64,000 nucleotides of DNA from Lachnospiraceae bacterium (GTDB taxonomy: Bacteria; Bacillota; Clostridia; Lachnospirales; Lachnospiraceae). Below the pieces are notes generated by a model. The model did no database searches. It was given only the letters and a program-made list of their open reading frames with translations, and was not told the DNA's origin. The translations under genes and the position numbers were made by a program. Below, piece after piece: positions 17,141-22,408 of this stretch; within the stretch, counting starts at the first letter, position 1; the number at the start of each line of letters is the position of its first letter. Location: NCBI GenBank assembly GCA_017542245.1, contig JAFXXN010000134.1, forward strand, positions 1 to 64,000. Reading direction: 5' to 3'.

Positions 17141-17614
17141 GGTGAACCGCCTGCTTGGAACCCAAATTTGAGAAGTAAGACCGCAATCAGAACAAAAGAA
17201 ACAAGGCATTTTACAGATCCGTCAATTGGAGCTGCAGCTCTTGGTATCACTCCGGATGGTATATTTAAGGATATAACTACTTTTGGATTACTGTTTGAAT
17301 CGCTGGTAGTGCATGATCTTAGAGTATATTGTGATGTTATAGGGGCACATGTATATAAATATCGCGATTCCAAAAGACGTGAAACAGATGCGGTTATACA
17401 GTTCCATGATGGTTCATGGGCACTGATAGAAGTTAAACTTGGCGGTGAAGAAGATATAATGCAGGCTGCTGAAAATTTGTTAAAGATAGCGGAAGATATT
17501 GATTGGGAAAAAACAGGAAAACCCGCATTTTTAATGGTTGTTACAAAAAACAAGGTGGCTCGCAGATTGGAGAACGGAGTTTATGTAGTGCCTTTGTGTT
17601 GCCTGAAGAATTAA
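17141..17614 (+). pseudogene. C-terminal half of a DUF4143 AAA ATPase
   Basis: From 17147 the plus frame reads PPAWNPNLRSKTAIRTKETR, then HFTDPSIGAAALGI, TFGLLFESLVVHDLRVY, RETDAVIQFHDGSWALIEVK and GVYVVPLCCLKN. This is the characteristic C-terminal domain of the AAA_14/DUF4143 ATPases common in gut anaerobes, including the ExK-like EVKLGG site. The N-terminal ATPase domain, roughly 250 residues, is missing, and the sequence left of about 17141 is unrelated. There is no start signal, so it is a decayed remnant. A good terminator follows at 17637. Confidence 0.75.
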
Positions 17615-17636
17615 TGCCTTATTTTCCCTTGACGTC

Positions 17637-17661
17637 AAAAGGGGCTTTCACAGCCCCTTTT
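17637..17661 (+). terminator. Terminator after the DUF4143 remnant
   Basis: AAAAGGGGCT and AGCCCCTTTT form a 10-bp stem with loop TTCAC. Between here and 17815 the minus strand carries a short reading RRYAINFDFKAEQ (about 17690-17740) that recalls VapD/Cas2-like starts, too short to call a gene. Confidence 0.75.
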
Positions 17662-17815
17662 CATAATCCATTTTTTCTGGTGCCAAGTTTTCTGCTCCGC
17701 TTTGAAATCAAAGTTGATTGCATATCGTCTCTTTGTTTCCTTCCCCAAGGAATATTATTCAGCCCTGTTAGTCTTAAATCTTGCATCAGCCGGTATCATT
17801 CATGTTTTGCTTTCT

Positions 17816-18745
17816 TCAGCAACGATTCCCGGCTCTTTTCCCAAACATATCTTTATCAGCCACTATCTGTATGCCATTCTTAACGGCTTCTTCATAGCCC
17901 ATAGGAGAGTATAAAAGCTTAAGTGTCAGATTTTCATAATCTGCCCTGAAAACTTCCTTTGAAATGATCTCCTTAAGAAGATCTGTAATATTATATTGTT
18001 CCTGTGCAGAATAATTCTTATATTTAGGGTTGTCTCGGTCTGCCCTTACTCCCGCTATAAGCTCCGAATAATCCTTGTCCATATCTATAACTTTTATCAG
18101 TTTTGCTATGTCATATAGGTGTCGAGAGTTCCTTGTAACATTATTTCCTATATAATAATCACAGATGGCAAATACTTTATCTATAAAAGTTCTTTCTAAG
18201 GACTGAACACTTATGATTATGTCCGCTGATGGAAAATCTATCGGCATATCAAGATTCTTCTCTTTGCAGAATTTAGATACTATACTGCTTACCGTTATCT
18301 TATCAACAGGATAAGATATCTGTCTAAATACAGTCTCAACCTTTAGGGACTGCTTCTGCTCATCAAATAATGAGTCATACAGAAAGGGATATCGGCAGAA
18401 GTCAGAACGTTCCCATATATTATCAGTACCCTTTTCGAGTTCAAGGCCATATTCTTCGGCTATATCAAGTAAGACCCTATAAAGACTTTTCTTTTCCTTC
18501 TGTGTAGGCTTTACTGAACAGGTTATGTCTATATCTTCAGAAAACCTATCAATAATGCCATATCCCTTTGACAAGGATGTTCCGCCCTTAAAAACAAGAC
18601 TTTCGTTTGAAGCAAATAACTTATCAAGAAGGATGGACTGAATGGTATCTTTTTCTATCATAAGAATATCCTGTCCGGTTTCCTGAGAGATAAGAGAGAT
18701 AAACTCTCGCCATTCTTCTTTTTTATCCTTATACCAATATGCCAT
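17816..18745 (-). CDS. AbiEii-type nucleotidyltransferase toxin
   Basis: 309 residues. LVFKGGTSLSKGYGIIDRFSEDIDI (about 50-75) contains the GG(T)S motif of the DNA polymerase-beta fold and the catalytic Asp-x-Asp, as in the AbiEii/MenT toxin family, which transfers nucleotides to tRNA or other targets. The R-x-x-D helix (VTRNSRHLYDIAKLI) is the family's motif near the middle. The start overlaps the antitoxin gene by 17 bases. Together they are a type IV toxin-antitoxin pair used in abortive phage defence. The C-terminus ends in a low-complexity FGKRAGNRC. The position next to a tRNA gene and a tRNA array is notable, since related MenT toxins modify tRNA ends. Confidence 0.85.
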   Translation of the reverse strand: MAYWYKDKKEEWREFISLISQETGQDILMIEKDTIQSILLDKLFASNESLVFKGGTSLSKGYGIIDRFSEDIDITCSVKPTQKEKKSLYRVLLDIAEEYGLELEKGTDNIWERSDFCRYPFLYDSLFDEQKQSLKVETVFRQISYPVDKITVSSIVSKFCKEKNLDMPIDFPSADIIISVQSLERTFIDKVFAICDYYIGNNVTRNSRHLYDIAKLIKVIDMDKDYSELIAGVRADRDNPKYKNYSAQEQYNITDLLKEIISKEVFRADYENLTLKLLYSPMGYEEAVKNGIQIVADKDMFGKRAGNRC

Positions 18746-19394
18746 ATAATCCCCCTAAATATAGGTTACGAAGTACCTTATCCGGATAATAAGGTATGTA
18801 TTTATCTAATTGCTTCAAGTCAATGTGCTTATCTTCTATATATCTGTTTAGACGATTGATATAATAATCTTTATCCTCGTCATAAAATTCGTTATAGTCA
18901 CCAATACAGCACATTAAGTCAAGGAATTGCAGTATATCTTTGTTCTCCTTCGTAATATGTACATAAGGCTTATATACTATGATGTTCCTTTTATTTATCT
19001 CTACTTTTCTCTGTTCCGTCGTAGCCGCATTAGATCTTATTTCCAACACTGCCGGAACCTGAGTGGTTAACCCTGCTCTGTTAACAAGCGTAAATCCTGT
19101 AATGTAGCCTTGTATATCACCATTGTCAAGATATTTCTTCTTTAGGTATTCCTCACGGTCAAGATTGCCTTCAAGACCTAATATATTTTTATAAGGAAGA
19201 TAATAGATACCTTTCTGGAATCTCTTTAACTTACCAATATCAGAAAGTTTTTTGAAACTCTGTTTTAAATCTGCTCTTAACTTTTCATTTACTTCAGAAA
19301 CAAATATCGGCTCACCTTTTTTTACATAGTTTTTTACAAGATATCCATAAAGAGTCTCACCATTATTATTAATTACTGCTTCTGATGCTGACAT
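18729..19394 (-). CDS. AbiEi-like antitoxin (DUF6088-type)
   Basis: 221 residues. The N-terminal winged helix (about 1-75: LYGYLVKNYVKKGEPIFVSE, then KRFQKGIYYLPYKN) binds DNA in this family, and a C-terminal antitoxin domain follows (GYITGFTLVNRAGLTTQVPA). AbiEi proteins neutralise AbiEii without direct complex formation and repress the operon. First gene of the bicistronic unit, overlapping the toxin. AGAAGGTG precedes the ATG and a good promoter lies about 50 bases upstream. Confidence 0.82.
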   Translation of the reverse strand: MSASEAVINNNGETLYGYLVKNYVKKGEPIFVSEVNEKLRADLKQSFKKLSDIGKLKRFQKGIYYLPYKNILGLEGNLDREEYLKKKYLDNGDIQGYITGFTLVNRAGLTTQVPAVLEIRSNAATTEQRKVEINKRNIIVYKPYVHITKENKDILQFLDLMCCIGDYNEFYDEDKDYYINRLNRYIEDKHIDLKQLDKYIPYYPDKVLRNLYLGGLYGILV

Positions 19395-19446
19395 AGGTTC
19401 ACCTTCTTTCTAAAAACTATACAGAAATCCACTTTTTCTATATAGT

Positions 19447-19475
19447 ATATTATCATATATCTTACTTAGTGTCAA
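19447..19475 (-). promoter_or_regulatory. Promoter of the AbiE-like operon
   Basis: On the minus strand TTGACA (19475-19470), 17-base spacer, TAATAT (19452-19447). The start would lie near 19440, within 50 bases of the antitoxin ATG. Confidence 0.7.
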
Positions 19476-19509
19476 TAAAAAAGAGATGGGAAAACCCTAA
19501 CATATAAAA

Positions 19510-19536
19510 AGCCTTGTAGATTATCTCCACAAGGCT
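19510..19536 (-). terminator. Terminator for minus-strand transcription after tRNA-Ser
   Basis: AGCCTTGT (19510-19517) and ACAAGGCT (19529-19536); on the minus strand the stem is followed by TTTTTAT. The stretch 19537-19721 has no recognisable gene and separates it from tRNA-Ser. Confidence 0.65.
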
Positions 19537-19721
19537 ACTGAACTGTCTTTCCCTTTCATATTATTATGTTTTTTATCTCTCAAATTGTCCTTAAACCCTT
19601 ATTTTATCGGCATTTAAGGGATGTGTAACCAAGTGTAACCACCTGATTAGCCATAATTTAGACAAAATAAAAATGCCGAAACCCTTGATTTTACAAGACT
19701 TTTCAGCATTTCTACTTTTAA

Positions 19722-19809
19722 CGGAGAAGGAGGGATTTGAACCCTCGCGCCGCGCAAACGACCTACACCCTTAGCAGGGGCGCCTCTTCGGCCTCTTGAG
19801 TACTTCTCC
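19722..19809 (-). tRNA. tRNA-Ser(GCT)
   Basis: Read on the minus strand, a canonical class II tRNA: acceptor GGAGAAG with CTTCTCC, anticodon loop containing GCT flanked by CCCCT and AGGGG-type stem bases, long variable arm, T-loop TTCAAAT and discriminator G. Its own promoter is at 19895-19867. It is divergent from the tRNA array and, unlike most of that array, entirely ordinary. Confidence 0.93.
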
Positions 19810-19866
19810 AGGTTCCGAACTTATTAGTTCAGTATTCAATTTTCACGTATTTTCAACGCAACAACT

Positions 19867-19895
19867 ATAATATCAAAGAAACGATATGTTGTCAA
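19867..19895 (-). promoter_or_regulatory. Promoter of tRNA-Ser
   Basis: Minus strand: TTGACA (19895-19890), 17-base spacer, TATTAT (19872-19867). Confidence 0.75.
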
Positions 19896-19956
19896 GTAAT
19901 ATTTTCTCTCGTCGAAAAAAATAATTCAAAAAATTTTGAAATTTAAAAAAAAGTTG

Positions 19957-19985
19957 TTGACAAACAAAAAATTATGTGATATATT
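19957..19985 (+). promoter_or_regulatory. Promoter of the tRNA array
   Basis: TTGACA (19957-19962), 17-base spacer, TATATT (19980-19985). The nearest plus-strand genes are the small ORF at 20159 and the tRNA array from 20510. The leader contains GGAAGTGCCTGT at 20000-20011, complementary to the hairpin loop at 21558-21569. Confidence 0.75.
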
Positions 19986-20158
19986 GCTTCGCAGATGAAG
20001 GAAGTGCCTGTCCGATATCTGATTATAATAAAGCTGTTAATACAGCTATTGTTGTCAGTTATGAGATATGCACTTCTTTTTTGTTATATGATTTAAGAAA
20101 TTATAGAATAAGAAAATTTTAAGTTTTAAATTCTGAAGAAAGGATATGGTGAACAAAA

Positions 20159-20443
20159 ATGTTGGCGATGAGAAGGCAGCATGCCCTAAATACATCCAAT
20201 CATCAAGATCGCATATATAAGGCGATATCCCCCGCATATGAAGATATGCTTAGTTCATTATGCCTTGATTCAGCGAAGATATCAAAAGAAGAACTGGGTA
20301 TTCCGGCATTTACAGAGAAATTTTACGGTAAAGATTATAAGTGGAATAAACATAGACTTAGACGGTTAACGAAATGTCGAAAGTTCGAAAGAATTATGAC
20401 TTTTCAGTACCAGGGTGTTCGGTCAGACTGTAATTCAGTATGA
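20159..20443 (+). CDS. Unrecognised 94-residue ORF at the head of the tRNA array
   Basis: Basic, Arg/Lys-rich ORF (MLAMRRQHALNTSNHQDRIY ... HRLRRLTKCRKFERIM). I do not recognise a family. AAAGGA lies 14 bases upstream, poorly spaced for this ATG. It is between the array promoter and a terminator-like hairpin, the place where a leader gene would sit. It may also be untranslated leader RNA. No membrane segment or catalytic motif is visible. Confidence 0.3.
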   Translation: MLAMRRQHALNTSNHQDRIYKAISPAYEDMLSSLCLDSAKISKEELGIPAFTEKFYGKDYKWNKHRLRRLTKCRKFERIMTFQYQGVRSDCNSV

Positions 20444-20465
20444 CCTGATAAATGAATGACCTTAA

Positions 20466-20497
20466 ACCGTCTATGGATAACATAGGCGGTTATTTTT
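20466..20497 (+). terminator. Terminator-like hairpin before the first tRNA
   Basis: ACCGTCTATG (20466-20475) pairs with CATAGGCGGT (20481-20490), 10 bp including one G-U, followed by TATTTTT. It could attenuate transcription into the array. Confidence 0.6.
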
Positions 20498-20509
20498 ATG
20501 AAAATTTTT

Positions 20510-20582
20510 AGCCTTATAGCTCAATCGGTAGAGCAGTGCGCAGTTAGCGCAAAGGTTATAGGTTCAAGTCCTATTAGGGCGC
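20510..20582 (+). tRNA. Aberrant tRNA-like gene, formal anticodon GTT (Asn)
   Basis: D-arm GCTC/GAGC and T-arm ATAGG-TTCAAGT-CCTAT are intact and the acceptor pairs except A1-G72. The anticodon arm GTGCG-CAGTTAG-CGCAA has A in place of the universal U33 and a G27-A43 mismatch; it can also fold as GCGC-AGTTA-GCGC with a 5-base loop. A normal decoding role is doubtful. Confidence 0.6.
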
Positions 20583-20644
20583 TATTCGAATATGAAACAG
20601 GCACTCATATTTGGAAATAAAAAAATCAAGAGGATAAAAAAGTT

Positions 20645-20692
20645 ATGGGAACTAATAGTCGATTTAGTAATGGGTTTTACTTATATGTATAA
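20645..20692 (+). CDS. Tiny ORF abutting the tRNA-Phe 5' end
   Basis: AGAGGAT eleven bases upstream, then ATG and 15 codons (MGTNSRFSNGFYLYV). Its stop codon TAA occupies 20690-20692 and the tRNA begins at 20693. Translation is unproven. Confidence 0.25.
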   Translation: MGTNSRFSNGFYLYV

Positions 20693-20765
20693 GCCCAGTA
20701 AGCTAACTCGGTAGAAGCATCGGTGTGAAATACCGAAGGAGTTGGTTCGACACCAACACTGGGCA
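20693..20765 (+). tRNA. tRNA-Phe(GAA), with A8
   Basis: Perfect 7-bp acceptor GCCCAGT/ACTGGGC, anticodon arm TCGGT-GTGAAAT-ACCGA with GAA at 34-36, T-arm GTTGG-TTCGACA-CCAAC, discriminator A. Position 8 is A rather than the near-universal U. No CCA is encoded. Confidence 0.85.
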
Positions 20766-20810
20766 TAGCCCAAAACATGAAAGGAGCAACACGAAAGGAG
20801 TAGAAAGCAT

Positions 20811-20867
20811 ATGGAAGATGTAGATTATTATTATCATGAATTTTCCGGCAGGTTGTGTAATCGGTAA
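20811..20867 (+). CDS. Tiny ORF running into tRNA-Tyr
   Basis: AAGGAG at 20795-20800 and ATG at 20811; 18 codons (MEDVDYYYHEFSGRLCNR) and a stop inside the tRNA. Tyr-rich (three consecutive Tyr codons) directly before a tRNA-Tyr gene. Translation is unproven. Confidence 0.25.
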   Translation: MEDVDYYYHEFSGRLCNR

Positions 20868-20927
20868 CACGGCGGTCTGTAAAACCGTTGCCTTCGGGCG
20901 TTGTAGGTTCAAGTCCTATCCTGCCGA
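20846..20927 (+). tRNA. tRNA-Tyr(GTA), C1-G72 type
   Basis: Acceptor CGGCAGG/CCTGCCG, D-stem GTGT/ACAC, anticodon arm GCGGT-CTGTAAA-ACCGT with GTA, long variable arm TGCCTTCGGGCG, T-loop TTCAAGT, discriminator A. The first pair is C1-G72, whereas bacterial tRNA-Tyr normally has G1-C72; C1-G72 is the archaeal/eukaryotic identity element. Confidence 0.85.
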
Positions 20928-20962
20928 TTGACAGCATTACACATATAATGTTGAGATGATAT

Positions 20963-21034
20963 GGGGTCGTAGTTCAATGGGAGAGCATCTGCTTTGCAAG
21001 CAGAAAGTTGAGGGTTCAAATCCCTTCGATTCCA
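20963..21034 (+). tRNA. tRNA-Ala(TGC)
   Basis: Acceptor GGGGTCG/CGATTCC with the G3-U70 identity pair of alanine tRNAs, D-arm GTTC/GAGC, anticodon arm TCTGC-TTTGCAA-GCAGA, T-loop TTCAAAT, discriminator A. One of the few fully canonical members of the array. Confidence 0.92.
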
Positions 21035-21047
21035 TTTAGTAATTATC

Positions 21048-21123
21048 GGGCTTTGGGACTGCAAGGAGTGGTCGCCTGCCTATCACGCAGGAAATCAGAC
21101 GGGTTCAATCCCCGTAAGGCTCG
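21048..21123 (+). tRNA. Atypical tRNA, anticodon ATC (Asp)
   Basis: Acceptor GGGCTTT/AAGGCTC pairs with two G-U wobbles; anticodon arm CCTGC-CTATCAC-GCAGG gives ATC at 34-36; T-arm ACGGG-TTCAATC-CCCGT. Position 8 is G, the D-stem is only three pairs, and the variable loop is seven bases. A34 in an Asp anticodon is very unusual in bacteria, where GTC is normal. Confidence 0.65.
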
Positions 21124-21133
21124 CTTAAACTAT

Positions 21134-21222
21134 ACGCCATTAGCTCAATCGGTGAGAGCCACGGCCTTATAAGCCGTAAGCCCCGGCAAGGTTTTATCCC
21201 AGTTCGAGTCTGGGATGGCGTA
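21134..21222 (+). tRNA. Class II tRNA with anticodon TAT (formal Ile)
   Basis: Perfect acceptor ACGCCAT/ATGGCGT, D-arm GCTC/GAGC, anticodon arm ACGGC-CTTATAA-GCCGT with TAT at 34-36, T-arm CCCAG-TTCGAGT-CTGGG. The variable region is an extra arm, AAGCC/GGTTT around a 7-base loop. Bacterial isoleucine tRNAs are class I; only Leu, Ser, Tyr and Sec tRNAs have such an arm. Amino-acid identity is therefore unclear. Confidence 0.75.
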
Positions 21223-21358
21223 TTATCCCAATGCTTACAGGCTGGGTAAGAGCCTGCGGATACGACTGCAAGGTAAAACCTGAAAGCTTCACAGCAAGTT
21301 CTATTGCAGATAAGATTTCAAAATAAAAATAGTGGGGTTCGAGCCCCGTACCTGCTAT
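21223..21358 (+). other. Degenerate tRNA-like segment
   Basis: The 3' part carries a T-arm-like GGGG-TTCGAG-CCCC and a 3' acceptor strand TACCTGC. The best 5' partner is GCAAGGTA at about 21268-21275 with one bulged A. Between them lie GCAA/TTGC and other short hairpins but no standard D or anticodon arm. A separate strong hairpin, CAGGCT/AGCCTG, is at 21239-21257. I could not fold a normal cloverleaf. Confidence 0.35.
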
Positions 21359-21363
21359 GTTAA

Positions 21364-21438
21364 TGCACCATCGTCTAATTGGAATAGGACACCAGCCCTT
21401 CAAGCTGGAGATTGCGGGTTCAAGTCCCGTTGGTGTAA
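21364..21438 (+). tRNA. tRNA-Glu(TTC) with C33
   Basis: Acceptor TGCACCA/TGGTGTA, D-stem GTCT/GGAC, anticodon arm CCAGC-CCTTCAA-GCTGG with TTC, T-arm GCGGG-TTCAAGT-CCCGT. Position 33 is C, not U, and the first pair is T1-A72. Confidence 0.78.
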
Positions 21439-21439
21439 C

Positions 21440-21512
21440 TGCTCCATCGTCTAATGGTTTAGGATACAAGACCCTCAATCTTGTGATGCGAGTTCAAATC
21501 TCGTTGGAGTAA
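21440..21512 (+). tRNA. tRNA-Glu(CTC) with C33
   Basis: Starts one base after the preceding tRNA. Acceptor TGCTCCA/TGGAGTA, anticodon arm CAAGA-CCCTCAA-TCTTG with CTC, T-arm GCGAG-TTCAAAT-CTCGT. Position 33 is C. A near relative of its neighbour with the other Glu anticodon. Confidence 0.78.
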
Positions 21513-21514
21513 TT

Positions 21515-21581
21515 AATCCGGATAATCTCCGGATTGACTAACAGAGAATAAAAGAAAACAGGCACTTCCTTTATTCTCTGT
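21515..21581. other. Two hairpins between tRNA-Glu and tRNA-Gly
   Basis: AATCCGGA/TCCGGATT (21515-21535) is an 8-bp hairpin. ACAGAGAATAAA (21541-21552) and TTTATTCTCTGT (21570-21581) form a perfect 12-bp stem whose 17-base loop contains ACAGGCACTTCC, the exact complement of 20000-20011 in the array leader. Neither is followed by a U-tract, so processing or long-range pairing is likelier than termination. Confidence 0.75.
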
Positions 21582-21586
21582 ACCAG

Positions 21587-21658
21587 GTCTGTGTGGTGTA
21601 ATCGGCAGCATATCGGTCTTCCACACCGAAGGTACGGAATCGTGGTCCGTTACAGACT
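21587..21658 (+). tRNA. tRNA-Gly(TCC) with unusual T-loop
   Basis: Acceptor GTCTGTG/TACAGAC, D-stem GTGT/GCAT, anticodon arm TCGGT-CTTCCAC-ACCGA with TCC. The T-stem ACGGA/TCCGT is perfect, but the loop is ATCGTGG rather than TTCRANY, so T54 and A58 are missing. Confidence 0.78.
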
Positions 21659-21685
21659 TTAAAATCAAGAAAAGGAGAAAAAATC

Positions 21686-21742
21686 ATGAAGACAAAGCGA
21701 AAACAGAAATATCATAAACAGAATATGATATTGCGTCTGTAG
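21686..21742 (+). CDS. Tiny basic ORF ending inside tRNA-Lys
   Basis: AAGGAG nine bases upstream of the ATG; 18 codons (MKTKRKQKYHKQNMILRL), rich in Lys codons, with its TAG stop inside the following tRNA-Lys. Translation is unproven. Confidence 0.25.
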   Translation: MKTKRKQKYHKQNMILRL

Positions 21743-21804
21743 CCAAGCGGAATGGCAACGGGCCTTTAACCCGTATACCGCAGGTTCGAATCCTGTCAGA
21801 CGCA
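21733..21804 (+). tRNA. tRNA-Lys(TTT) with C33
   Basis: Perfect acceptor GCGTCTG/CAGACGC, D-arm GCC/GGC, anticodon arm ACGGG-CCTTTAA-CCCGT with TTT, T-arm GCAGG-TTCGAAT-CCTGT, discriminator A. Position 33 is C, as in both Glu tRNAs of this array. Confidence 0.82.
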
Positions 21805-21849
21805 TCAGGGAAAATTATCATCCCATTAAAAAATTTATTTGTTTAATGC

Positions 21850-21922
21850 GTCTGTGTAACTCAATTGGCAGAGTAGCGGTCTCTTAAACCGAAGGTTGCA
21901 GGTTCAATTCCTGTCACAGGCA
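21850..21922 (+). tRNA. tRNA-Lys(CTT)
   Basis: Acceptor GTCTGTG/CACAGGC with one G-U, D-arm ACTC/GAGT, anticodon arm GCGGT-CTCTTAA-ACCGA with CTT and a normal U33, T-arm GCAGG-TTCAATT-CCTGT, discriminator A. Confidence 0.85.
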
Positions 21923-21924
21923 TC

Positions 21925-21955
21925 ACCCTTGATCAGTTCAAATCTGATAGTGGGT
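21925..21955 (+). other. tRNA minihelix-like element (T-arm on an acceptor-like stem)
   Basis: ATCAG-TTCAAAT-CTGAT (21933-21948) is a perfect T-arm. ACCC (21925-21928) and GGGT (21952-21955) close it like the end of an acceptor stem, with three unpaired or wobble positions between. D and anticodon arms are absent. It begins two bases after tRNA-Lys(CTT). Confidence 0.55.
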
Positions 21956-22038
21956 ATGAGACCTATGTAACAAAAGTATAATATCCTAAACTATAGTCAC
22001 TGTGTGATACTTAATATGGATGTAGGTTTAATAAAGAG

Positions 22039-22085
22039 ACTATCAGGATATTCCTTATGAGTTGAATATCTTGATAGTTTTTTTG
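22039..22085 (+). terminator. Strong terminator inside the tRNA array
   Basis: ACTATCAGGATATTC (22039-22053) pairs with GAATATCTTGATAGT (22064-22078), 15 bp with one G-U, followed by a run of T. It ends the main array before tRNA-Arg. Confidence 0.88.
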
Positions 22086-22093
22086 TAATTTGC

Positions 22094-22169
22094 TATACCC
22101 TTGTAGGCTAATGGAGAAACTACGCGGCTACGAACCGTGCATTGAGAGTTCGAATCTCCTTGGGGATAC
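22094..22169 (+). tRNA. tRNA-Arg(ACG)
   Basis: D-arm GTAG/CTAC, anticodon arm CGCGG-CTACGAA-CCGTG with ACG, T-loop TTCGAAT. The acceptor TATACCC/GGGGATA has an A-G mismatch at the fourth pair, and the T-stem has one A-C mismatch. The ends are therefore approximate. Confidence 0.75.
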
Positions 22170-22171
22170 TT

Positions 22172-22232
22172 ACACAAGCGTATTTCAGTTGGTCAGAAGC
22201 TCTGTCTGATAAGTAGAGAGGGAGCTTTTTTA
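22172..22232 (+). terminator. tRNA-Ile-like 5' half forming a terminator
   Basis: Around 22176-22220 the sequence has a D-arm-like TTC/GAA and an anticodon-like TCTGT-CTGATAA-GTAGA (GAT anticodon with U33), but no T-arm or 3' acceptor. AAGCTC (22197-22202) and GAGCTT (22222-22227) enclose it and are followed by a T-run. It looks like a truncated tRNA reused as a terminator. Confidence 0.5.
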
Positions 22233-22254
22233 TTTTTGCAACAAACCATATCTG

Positions 22255-22283
22255 TTGACAGAAAAATAATAAAGTGATATTAT
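22255..22283 (+). promoter_or_regulatory. Promoter of the ATPase-WYL-Ro unit
   Basis: TTGACA (22255-22260), 17-base spacer, TATTAT (22278-22283). The start point falls at the beginning of the phased repeat array. Confidence 0.82.
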
Positions 22284-22287
22284 AAAT

Positions 22288-22385
22288 GATAACAGAGTAT
22301 AACTGATTATAACGGAATATAACTGAGAATAAAAATGATAACAAAGTATAACTGATTATAACAGAGTATAAAAATGATAACAGAG
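22288..22385. repeat. Phased 9-10-base repeat array behind the promoter
   Basis: Ten consecutive units: GATAACAGAG, TATAACTGAT, TATAACGGAA, TATAACTGAG, AATAAAAAT, GATAACAAAG, TATAACTGAT, TATAACAGAG, TATAAAAAT, GATAACAGAG. The 10-base period places each unit on the same helix face. Lying directly downstream of the -10 and ending 23 bases before the ATPase start codon, it is well placed as a multi-site operator or RNA leader for the island. No spacers exist, so it is not a CRISPR array. Confidence 0.85.
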
Positions 22386-22408
22386 CATTTTTACGAGGAG
22401 GTTTTGGC

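Noticed and set aside
17027..17209. 60-codon minus-strand frame overlapping the DUF4143 remnant
   Set aside because: Half of it is antisense to the remnant; the rest (RQGFKWPIVDGIYLGR) matches no family I know and lacks a start signal.
19537..19721. Integrase attachment site next to tRNA-Ser
   Set aside because: No second copy of the tRNA 3' end and no integrase gene in the window.
21268..21358. Amber-suppressor tRNA (CTA in a loop)
   Set aside because: CTA occurs in an unpaired stretch, but no standard anticodon stem can be formed around it.
20677..21478. Minus-strand frames across the tRNA genes (for example GLEP-rich readings)
   Set aside because: They are antisense translations of T-arm sequences and recur at every tRNA gene.
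22288..22385. CRISPR array
   Set aside because: Repeats are 9-10 bases, contiguous and without spacers; no cas genes nearby.
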